Shown piece by piece: positions 1 to 5,653 of a stretch of 7,416 nt of DNA. Position numbers and translations under genes: made by a program. This DNA comes from an uncultured Saprospiraceae bacterium (lineage in GTDB: Bacteria > Bacteroidota > Bacteroidia > Chitinophagales > Saprospiraceae). Numbering within the stretch: the first letter of the stretch is position 1; each line of letters starts with the position of its first letter. The DNA lies in assembly GCA_938002705.1 (NCBI GenBank), contig CALLAG010000257.1, positions 1-7,416 on the forward strand, in the 5' to 3' direction. The notes under the pieces were generated by a model. That model was not told where the DNA came from, made no database searches, and saw only the letters and a program-made list of their open reading frames with translations.

Positions 1-84
1 TGATATTTTTGCTATTATAATAGTAAAGCTATTATAAATATTGCATATACTATAATCTTTGTTCAAAAAATTCCTATTCCGGAT

Positions 85-115
85 AGTAATTGTCGTCCTA
101 AGACATATAATTACT
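85..115. other. Small imperfect hairpin
   Basis: AGTAATT (85-91) is the exact reverse complement of AATTACT (109-115). Inside it GTC (92-94) can pair with GAC (102-104), leaving a 7-nt loop and a 4-nt bulge on the right arm. In DNA this AT-rich a 10-bp stem could arise by chance. It is listed because it lies in the same gene-free stretch as a much stronger hairpin. Confidence 0.3.
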
Positions 116-212
116 TCTATTTTCTAATATTTACGTAACAGAATACTTAATTGGATGTACAAACCTGATCTTTTCTATAATCTTTAGGCTTTAATTAAGT
201 TGTGAAAACTTC

Positions 213-284
213 TATTGATTCTCGCTATGGTTGCTAGTCAGAACTAATTACATATCAGGCAATCCTACATAGCGATCATCAATA
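213..284. other. Long imperfect hairpin, possible structured RNA or palindromic element
   Basis: The left arm (213-229, TATTGATTCTCGCTATG) and right arm (268-284, CATAGCGATCATCAATA) pair at 15 of 17 positions. This gives a 7-bp and an 8-bp stem separated by a symmetrical 2x2 internal loop. Further in, TTGC (231-234) can pair with GCAA (259-262), and TAGT (235-238) with ACTA (243-246) around a 4-nt loop. A 5-bp hairpin (197-211) abuts it on the left. The arms contain G and C in a very AT-rich setting, which argues against a composition artefact. No T-tract follows on either strand, so an intrinsic terminator is not supported. Possible identities are a small structured RNA, a REP-like or MITE-like palindrome, or a protein-binding site. 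The strand is undetermined. Confidence 0.55.
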
Positions 285-365
285 CATGCAGAAAATGATG
301 CCGATGAAATACTATAATGATTACACTATCTATATCATAAAATCATAACCCGTTCGATCTGGACG

Positions 366-406
366 AATAATTGACTCTCATTCTTTCGATTAATTGAGAG
401 ATTATT
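366..406 (-). terminator. Candidate stem-loop after the 145-aa gene
   Basis: AATAAT (366-371) and CTCTCA (375-380) are reverse complements of ATTATT (401-406) and TGAGAG (395-400). Together they form a 12-bp stem with a 3-nt one-sided bulge and a 14-nt loop. It begins 18 nt past the stop codon of the minus-strand gene that ends at 425, where a transcript-end hairpin would be expected. GC content is low and no strong U-tract follows on the minus strand, so it may stabilise the 3' end rather than terminate transcription. Confidence 0.3.
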
Positions 407-424
407 GTGGAGTTAGGTGTTAGA

Positions 425-862
425 TCAATTAAGAACAAATTCATTAACCGGATGTAAGATTTCATCTTTTTGACGAATAATCTCATCTAAGTTCCTAGCT
501 ATTATCATTCTATTGAATTCGTTGATATCGCCGCTATGTACGGCCTCCTGATAGATCTGTATTAGAAGACTTAGTTCGTGATTGATCTTCCACATCAGCT
601 CTGCTTCAGGGATATTTAGTTTCTTGCTGAGTCCATTATTCTTAGGAGTTCTGAGATCAAAATCACTTTTGATTAACATCGCAGTGTACCTATTAGTACA
701 ATTGATATTAAACTTCCTAAGCTCGATGAGGCTTTCGATGAAGGCAGGATCATTATTAGTTGATGTAATAACATCGAGTTCTTCTTGAAACTTTCTGTGT
801 ACGCTTATCAAATTTCTAAGAACAGTTGATTGGCTCGCCTTTTTTGAGAAATTATCATTCAT
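425..862 (-). CDS. Hypothetical helical protein, 145 aa
   Basis: The protein is not recognised. It is predicted to be soluble and largely alpha-helical, with no signal peptide, membrane segment, cysteine cluster or catalytic motif. An N-terminal helical part (about residues 12-70) is joined by a short polar Pro/Asn-containing stretch (about 72-85) to a C-terminal helical part (about 86-140). The latter contains a long heptad-like run with paired Leu/Ile positions. The overall pattern of two helical pairs loosely recalls ferritin-like four-helix proteins of the DUF2383/PA2169 type, but this is only a resemblance in outline. The ATG at 862 is the only early start. A TAnnTTTG box lies about 36 nt upstream. 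The gene is followed by a stem-loop and by the repeat-rich gene-free region, and is separated from the radical SAM gene by 235 bp, so it is probably transcribed alone. Confidence 0.7.
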   Translation of the reverse strand: MNDNFSKKASQSTVLRNLISVHRKFQEELDVITSTNNDPAFIESLIELRKFNINCTNRYTAMLIKSDFDLRTPKNNGLSKKLNIPEAELMWKINHELSLLIQIYQEAVHSGDINEFNRMIIARNLDEIIRQKDEILHPVNEFVLN

Positions 863-898
863 AACATTCTATTTTACAAGGTATTATATATAGTAAAT

Positions 899-906
899 CA
901 AATATA
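899..906 (-). promoter_or_regulatory. Candidate -7 box for the 145-aa gene
   Basis: On the minus strand this reads TATATTTG, a full match to the Bacteroidetes -7 consensus TAnnTTTG, and would give a leader of about 30 nt. No clear -33 TTG lies at the usual distance. The box overlaps the right arm of an all-A/T inverted repeat (884-891 with 902-909, TTATATAT/ATATATAA), which might be fortuitous in such AT-rich DNA. Confidence 0.4.
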
Positions 907-1097
907 TAACGCATTGGTTCGGTAGATAGTCCTAAAAATTTCAAAAATTAACATAGCATTTGCTACAAAAATGGCTCAACTCTTCATAAGTTACTCATTT
1001 TCATACTGTTATCTAACAATGTCAGATTGCACACAAAAAAACTTATTGCGATAAAAAACAAATATTTAGATGTAAAATCAAGATAAGCTCCAGTGTA

Positions 1098-3032
1098 TTA
1101 TCTTCTTTTCTTTCTTCTAAACTTTGACTTAGGATTTGTTAGTGCATCCATTTTAGCTTTTGATTTGCCTTTGATGACCTCTCGCTTTTGTTGTTTCTTC
1201 TTAATCTTAAGGAGTTTTTCTGCGAGGTCAGGCCTATCCATAGAGGCTAACTTATCCTTGATAGCTACATAGTTTTCCCTTTTATACCAGAAGAAAAATA
1301 AGTGTTGGTTCTTTTTCTGCCTCGGGGTCTTAGCCGTATAGATAGGCTTAAGTGTATATGGATGTACACCTGTGTAGTATATGACAGTCGCCACGGTCAT
1401 GGGTGTAGGTGTAAAGTCCTGGACTTGCTCCAGCTTGAACCCCATATCCTTAGTCTCTGCAGCCAGATTAGCCATCTCCTCATCTGTAGATCCTGGATGA
1501 CTTGATATAAAGTATGGTATAAGCGGTTGTCTCAGGCCATGTTTTTCATTGAGTTTATCGTACTTCTTCTTGAACTGGTGGAAGTGCTTAAAGGAAGGCT
1601 TACGCATCACCTTAAGAGTAGAATCAGAGGTATGTTCTGGAGCTACCTTAAGTCGACCACAGACATGTCTGCTGACCAGCTGATCCATGTACTCATCTAA
1701 GCTACCGTCATTGTTCTTATTATAATCATCGACTAATAGATCATATCTTATACCACTCCCTACGAATGCTTTTTTGACATCAGGATGAGCATCTACTTTC
1801 TTATATATATTAGTCAGTGGCTTATGGCTGGTGTCCAGATTACTGCAGACTACGGGGTGTATACATGACGGCGCTACACATCGATCACAGATAGACTGGA
1901 CCTTACCTTTCATCTTATACATATTAGCCGATGGCCCACCCAGATCACTTATGTAACCTTTAAAGTCAGGCATAGTCGTGATCTGATTGACTTCTTTGAG
2001 GATAGACTCTTCTGACCTACTTGCTACGAACTTACCTTGATGTGCTGATATCGTACAGAAACTACATCCACCGAAGCAGCCCCTGTGCATATTAACTGAG
2101 AAGCGTATCATCTCATATGCGGGGATACTACCTCTATTAGCATACTTGGGATGTGGCATCCTCGTGTATGGTAGATCAAATGATGTATCTATCTCACTCT
2201 CCGTCATAGGAGGGTAAGGTGGATTGATGATCAGATTATGATCGCCTACTCCTTGTAGAAGTCTACGAGCATTGACCTTATTAGATTCTTGTTCTATGTT
2301 CTTAAAATTAGCCGCGAATGCCATCTTATTCCTAAGACATCTCTCATGCGATGATAATGTGAAGTCTTCCCAGGCCTCCATCTTTGGTGGATCTTCTTTA
2401 CGCGGGTGTAAGATCGCTGTCTGAGGCACTGTCTTGATCGAAGAGAAAGGAACACCTTTCTGGAGTAGACCTATGATAGTCCTCAGCGGCATCTCTCCCA
2501 TACCATACACAAGCATATCTGCACCACTTAGAGTAAGGATATTAGGGAATAGCTTCTCAGCCCAGTAATCATAATGTGTTACACGACGCAGTGAGGCTTC
2601 TATACCACCTATAAGTACTGGTGAGTCCGGATATATGCTCTTAAGTATCTTAGTGTATTCTATAGCTGCATAGTCAGGTCTGAATCCTGACTTACCTCCA
2701 GCAGTATAGGCATCTGTAGATCTTCTTCTCTTAGAAGCGGTATAGTGATTGACCATGGTATCCATACAACCTGACGTCACTCCGAAGAATAACTTCGGCA
2801 CGCCCAACTTCTTGAAATCTCGTAGGTCATCTTGCCAGTTAGGCTGCGCTATTATAGCAACCTTTAGTCCCATACTCTCGAGTATACGACCTATTACTGC
2901 AGATCCGAATGCGGGATGATCTACATAAGCATCACCAGATATTAGAATGACATCGAGTTCGGTCCATCCTCTTTGTTCTACTTCTTTCTTAGTTGTAGGC
3001 AGCCAGTCTGTTATAGGTCTATTAGTTTTCAT
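1098..3032 (-). CDS. YgiQ-family radical SAM protein (UPF0313), 644 aa
   Basis: This belongs to the YgiQ/UPF0313 family of radical S-adenosylmethionine proteins, whose substrate is not established. The N-terminal YgiQ-type domain (about residues 1-290) carries the family signatures SGDAYVDHPAFG (32-43) and GGIEASLRRVTHYDYW (142-157). The radical SAM core follows, with the CxxxCxxC motif CFGGCSFC at C319, C323 and C326, which binds the [4Fe-4S] cluster that cleaves SAM. A second group, C382, C385, C390 and C396, could hold another iron-sulfur cluster. The C-terminal part (about 550-605) resembles DUF3362. A very basic Lys/Arg-rich tail (about 609-644) could contact nucleic acid, which is an inference. 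The length is normal for the family and no key residue is missing. The ATG at 3032 fits family N-termini. It lies 91 bp after the membrane-protein gene on the same strand, so the two may share transcripts, although a promoter-like box sits just before this start. Confidence 0.93.
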   Translation of the reverse strand: MKTNRPITDWLPTTKKEVEQRGWTELDVILISGDAYVDHPAFGSAVIGRILESMGLKVAIIAQPNWQDDLRDFKKLGVPKLFFGVTSGCMDTMVNHYTASKRRRSTDAYTAGGKSGFRPDYAAIEYTKILKSIYPDSPVLIGGIEASLRRVTHYDYWAEKLFPNILTLSGADMLVYGMGEMPLRTIIGLLQKGVPFSSIKTVPQTAILHPRKEDPPKMEAWEDFTLSSHERCLRNKMAFAANFKNIEQESNKVNARRLLQGVGDHNLIINPPYPPMTESEIDTSFDLPYTRMPHPKYANRGSIPAYEMIRFSVNMHRGCFGGCSFCTISAHQGKFVASRSEESILKEVNQITTMPDFKGYISDLGGPSANMYKMKGKVQSICDRCVAPSCIHPVVCSNLDTSHKPLTNIYKKVDAHPDVKKAFVGSGIRYDLLVDDYNKNNDGSLDEYMDQLVSRHVCGRLKVAPEHTSDSTLKVMRKPSFKHFHQFKKKYDKLNEKHGLRQPLIPYFISSHPGSTDEEMANLAAETKDMGFKLEQVQDFTPTPMTVATVIYYTGVHPYTLKPIYTAKTPRQKKNQHLFFFWYKRENYVAIKDKLASMDRPDLAEKLLKIKKKQQKREVIKGKSKAKMDALTNPKSKFRRKKRR

Positions 3033-3036
3033 CGCT

Positions 3037-3047
3037 GTATAAAGGTA
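3037..3047 (-). promoter_or_regulatory. TAnnTTTATAC box directly before the YgiQ-family start
   Basis: The minus strand reads TACCTTTATAC followed by only four bases before the ATG. It matches the Bacteroidetes -7 box TAnnTTTG except for the final G to A, and shares eleven-position spacing with boxes at 3905-3915 and 4153-4163. If it is a -7 element, transcription would start at about the ATG itself, giving a leaderless mRNA. No -33 TTG was found at the expected distance. Confidence 0.35.
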
Positions 3048-3123
3048 CTATAAGCATAGCTAATTTGCTGACGCTTTTCCTTTAATAATAAATGCGACAT
3101 CAGATACTGATTATTGACCTCTG

Positions 3124-3903
3124 CTAAAACACCTCGACAAGGGTATTATACACATCATTATCACTATCACCTGACTCATATTCTGCCAGTTTTGTGATAT
3201 GACGGAAGGCCATGTATATCATGGGATATATCATAGAAGAGGTGATGATGATACCGATACAGAAGCCGATAATACCAGAAACAGCTATTAATCCGATTAT
3301 GATAAAATAAATAATAAGAATAAAAGGATGTCTGAAAAATATCTTAGTACTGTACTTGATACTATCAACGATAGACAGATCATAGAAAATTATAAAGTGT
3401 GTACTGTAGGCAAATGCTAAAGCAACAATAAGAAATGGAATAAAACTCAATAATAAAAAGGGAGACAATCTCCTTGCTAACTCAAGAATAGCTTCCTCAT
3501 CTCCACTGAGCACATCTAAGTTGAGTCCCATGAAGATAAACAAAGGCAATACAAGTACGAGAAAAATCAAAGCATACAAAGCATTCAGACCTATGATCCT
3601 TCCAGCATGATCTGATCCTTTAAAAAAAGTATTAAATTCTGGCCGTTGCCTATTAGCTAACTTATGAGAAAAGATAAAAGCTCCTGCAGTAAGAATTGGC
3701 GTTATAAATAATTGATTGACAAAAGGACCTACGATAGGTATTATCCCAAGTACAAATGATATAGCCATCAACAATACAACAAATACAATATATAGCCCTG
3801 CCTCCTCCTTCCATATATCAAATCCCCTGCTTATATAATCACCGAATTCAAATCGACTCGATTCTATGGCATTGTCTAAGTGATTCCTTGTTCTATTTGT
3901 CAT
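3124..3903 (-). CDS. Multi-spanning integral membrane protein, 259 aa
   Basis: A polytopic inner-membrane protein of unknown function. Hydrophobic segments lie at about residues 36-58, 60-82, 104-126, 147-174 and 193-230, the last long enough for two helices, so five or six spans are likely. A polar N-terminus (1-30, with the stretch FEFGDYISRGFDIWKEE at 18-34) and an acidic C-terminal tail (240-259) are probably cytoplasmic. The Gly/Pro-rich hydrophobic layout resembles the DUF975, YciC/UPF0259 and GPDPase-membrane-domain proteins common in Bacteroidota. Relatives are sometimes labelled beta-carotene monooxygenase, for which nothing here gives support. No transporter or enzyme motif is seen. 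The ATG at 3901-3903 is preceded one base away by a promoter-like box. It is divergent from the ATP-grasp operon across a 307-bp gap and lies upstream of the YgiQ-family gene. Confidence 0.8.
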   Translation of the reverse strand: MTNRTRNHLDNAIESSRFEFGDYISRGFDIWKEEAGLYIVFVVLLMAISFVLGIIPIVGPFVNQLFITPILTAGAFIFSHKLANRQRPEFNTFFKGSDHAGRIIGLNALYALIFLVLVLPLFIFMGLNLDVLSGDEEAILELARRLSPFLLLSFIPFLIVALAFAYSTHFIIFYDLSIVDSIKYSTKIFFRHPFILIIYFIIIGLIAVSGIIGFCIGIIITSSMIYPMIYMAFRHITKLAEYESGDSDNDVYNTLVEVF

Positions 3904-3904
3904 A

Positions 3905-3915
3905 GTATAAATATA
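3905..3915 (-). promoter_or_regulatory. TAnnTTTATAC box directly before the membrane-protein start
   Basis: The minus strand reads TATATTTATAC, then one base, then the ATG. It is the same motif as before the YgiQ-family gene, and transcription from it would begin at or just before the start codon. The surrounding DNA is very AT-rich, which weakens the case for this copy taken alone. Confidence 0.33.
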
Positions 3916-4130
3916 AAAAATTTGTAACTATCGGCTTTAAGTACATATACTTTATTGAATGGTATTTCTTAACTCAATACTCCTTTTTCTTGACAAAAAA
4001 GAGACAATGAATACGATAAATGTCAATCCATAATTTGACTTATTACCTAATAGCCAATAGTCCTAAAAAATTAATAGAATTTGAAATAATCGACCATAAA
4101 TACAAGCTGCTCTAACGCCGAAAAATAAAA

Positions 4131-4148
4131 AATTTTAGATCTAAAATT
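4131..4148. promoter_or_regulatory. Perfect 18-bp palindrome, candidate operator
   Basis: AATTTTAGATCTAAAATT is an uninterrupted perfect palindrome ending 62 bp before the start of the ATP-grasp operon. It immediately precedes a TAnnTTTA box, so it would cover the -33 region and spacer of that promoter. A dimeric regulator bound here would block or position RNA polymerase. No regulator gene is visible in the window. With no loop between the arms it is better suited to protein binding than to an RNA hairpin. Confidence 0.4.
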
Positions 4149-4152
4149 ATTC

Positions 4153-4163
4153 TACATTTATAC
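4153..4163 (+). promoter_or_regulatory. Candidate -7 box for the ATP-grasp operon
   Basis: The plus strand reads TACATTTATAC, the third copy of TAnnTTTATAC in the window and again oriented towards a gene. It would give a leader of about 45 nt. A TTTTAG stretch lies 20 nt upstream in place of a -33 TTTG, inside the palindrome. The leader has no Shine-Dalgarno sequence. Confidence 0.38.
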
Positions 4164-4210
4164 CAGAAATTAAATAAATATAAACCCAGCGATTAAATGA
4201 AAAATCAACA

Positions 4211-5653
4211 ATGAACACAGAAGTTGAACTTATAAAGCCCGGCAGTTTTGATAACTCAAAGCACTGGTATCCTAAGGCCCTTAATGCGACAATCCACCCT
4301 ATGGTGAGCTTCTTTCTTAATCTCGATAAAGAAAAGATCGTATCAAGATATTGTCACCTAAGACCTACCGTCAATAGGGAGAAGCTTATGGAGATTCTTA
4401 GTTATAAATGTGCACACTTCGTATGGAGTGGCGCTGACCTGTTTAATGCCACTTCCGAGGAAGGCAACAGACAGATGGTCGTCATAGAAAATAACTCTTG
4501 CCCATCAGGTCAGAAGTCTATGCCCCTATTAGATGACCACAAAGAAGATGGTTCATATAGGCTCCTAATAGAGAGGACATTCAAGCCCTATATCAAATCT
4601 AAGCAAGGTGCTCAGAAAGTAGAAGGCAGCTTAGCGGTCATCTATGACAAGAACTATATGGAGACATCTGGATACGCTTCTGTCATAGCTGATGTATTCC
4701 ACGAAGATGTCTTACTGATACCCTACTATGATGTAGATAATAATGATCACGTCAAGGTAGAAAATGGGATGTTCTCAGTCCTACACGATAACGAATGGAA
4801 ACCTCTGAGAGCTATGTTCAGATACGTAACTCAGAAGCCATGGAAGAGACTACCGCTCCAATCCAAAACTAAAATCCTCAATCCGATAGTATCTTGTCTC
4901 GCCGGTGGTAGGAATAAGATGGTCGCTGCCAAAGCCTATGACTTCTATAATTCTGAACTCGAAGAATATGGACTCAAAATAAATATGCCAGAAACGATAT
5001 GGGATATTAGTAAAAACGAAATTCCATTATGGGTCAAAAAACTGGGAGGTCATGCCGTTGTTAAGATCCCATACTCTAATGCAGGACAGGGTGTATACAC
5101 TATCACTAATCAGCAAGAGTTAGACGCATTCATGGAGACGGATATTCCATACGAACGATACATCGTCCAGAGCCTGATAGGAAACTACAACTGGAGCTCT
5201 AAGAGTAGTGACGGCAAGTATTATCATGTGGGAATGATACCTACTACTGGTGGTCATACATATATTGCAGATGTACGTATGATGGTCAGCAGCACAGTAG
5301 ACGGCATTAAGCCCTTATGCATATACTCTAGAAGAGCAGAGAAACCCTTAGTAGAACAACTCGAAGACAGCAGTCATTCTTGGTCCATGCTGGGGACTAA
5401 CCTAAGTGTCAAGATGGGCGATAACGAATGGGGATCAGATACCAAAAGATTGATGCTTATGGATAGAAGAGATTTTAATAAATTAGGAATAGCTCTCGAT
5501 GATCTTATAGAAGGATTTATACAGACAGTATTATCCACGATCGCCATAGATAAGATGTGCAAAAATCTATATAACTCTAAAGGCAAGTTCAGACATAAGC
5601 TTTTCAAGTCATTGAATAATGACATCACACTCCTCGAAGAAATAATGATATGA
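4211..5653 (+). CDS. ATP-grasp protein with circularly permuted motif order, 480 aa
   Basis: A predicted ATP-dependent carboxylate-amine ligase, cytosolic, with no signal peptide or membrane segment. The order of its motifs resembles the circularly permuted ATP-grasp families (DUF404/DUF407/CP_ATPgrasp). Near the N-terminus GADLF (74-78) and VIENNSCPSGQ (91-101) match the acidic-x-Asn metal site (E93, N95) followed by PSG. Next come GYASVIADVF (154-163), an Arg-rich strand (R200, R204) and NPIVSCLAGGRNKM (224-237). After these come the nucleotide-binding lysine and glycine loop KIPYSNAGQGVYTI (285-298), the hinge strand RYIVQ (316-320) and DVRMMV (354-359, with D354 and R356). No acidic-x-Asn motif follows, as the permutation predicts. 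The C-terminal 70 residues are mostly helical. The ATG at 4211 is not preceded by a ribosome binding site. The stop overlaps the next start as ATGA. The substrate is unknown, and the family call rests on motif reading. Confidence 0.7.
   Translation: MNTEVELIKPGSFDNSKHWYPKALNATIHPMVSFFLNLDKEKIVSRYCHLRPTVNREKLMEILSYKCAHFVWSGADLFNATSEEGNRQMVVIENNSCPSGQKSMPLLDDHKEDGSYRLLIERTFKPYIKSKQGAQKVEGSLAVIYDKNYMETSGYASVIADVFHEDVLLIPYYDVDNNDHVKVENGMFSVLHDNEWKPLRAMFRYVTQKPWKRLPLQSKTKILNPIVSCLAGGRNKMVAAKAYDFYNSELEEYGLKINMPETIWDISKNEIPLWVKKLGGHAVVKIPYSNAGQGVYTITNQQELDAFMETDIPYERYIVQSLIGNYNWSSKSSDGKYYHVGMIPTTGGHTYIADVRMMVSSTVDGIKPLCIYSRRAEKPLVEQLEDSSHSWSMLGTNLSVKMGDNEWGSDTKRLMLMDRRDFNKLGIALDDLIEGFIQTVLSTIAIDKMCKNLYNSKGKFRHKLFKSLNNDITLLEEIMI

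Larger units (their letters stand above)
1..424. other. Gene-free region rich in inverted repeats
   Basis: No open reading frame with credible coding character is seen on either strand. The stretch is AT-rich and contains several inverted repeats. These are a hairpin at 85-115, ACTTAATT/AATTAAGT at 145-152 and 193-200, a 5-bp hairpin at 197-211, the long hairpin at 213-284 and a stem-loop at 366-406. Short palindromes occur at 131-138 (TTACGTAA) and 191-198 (TTAATTAA). GCTATTATAA is repeated at 11-20 and 28-37. It could be a structured non-coding RNA, the remains of a mobile element, or a transcript end region. No known RNA family was recognised, and RNase P, tmRNA and SRP signatures were not seen. 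Confidence 0.6.
3904..4210. other. Divergent AT-rich intergenic region
   Basis: This region separates the membrane-protein gene (minus) from the ATP-grasp operon (plus). It holds a promoter-like box at each end, a perfect 18-bp palindrome (4131-4148), and ATAGTCCTAAAAA at 4057-4069. The same 13 bases occur at 926-938, upstream of the 145-aa gene. A perfect TTGACA occurs at 3990-3995, but only a poor -10 match follows it. A five-codon ATG frame (4197-4214) ends across the start codon of the first ATP-grasp gene. No RNA gene was recognised. Confidence 0.6.

Noticed and set aside
50..185. Repeat CTATAATCTTT at 50-60 and 175-185
   Set aside because: An 11-base direct repeat of such AT-rich sequence is expected by chance, and no regular spacing or further copies suggest an array.
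213..284. Integron attC site or intrinsic terminator reading of the long hairpin
   Set aside because: The ends lack the GTTRRRY/RYYYAAC boxes of attC sites, no integrase or cassette array is visible, and no T-tract follows the stem on either strand.
582..788. 68-aa hydrophobic plus-strand frame opposite the 145-aa gene
   Set aside because: Apparent hydrophobicity comes from reading the complement of a polar helical protein. It has no promoter or ribosome binding site, and it lies wholly inside the opposing gene.
3990..4017. Sigma70-style promoter with TTGACA and TACGAT, spacing 16
   Set aside because: The -35 is perfect but the -10 matches only 4 of 6, and Bacteroidota promoters do not follow this consensus. 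The resulting leader would be about 190 nt long, and a better candidate lies nearer the gene.
5374..5628. 84-aa minus-strand frame within the permuted ATP-grasp gene
   Set aside because: It is antisense to the helical C-terminus of a real gene, and its composition is what the complement of that coding sequence would give.
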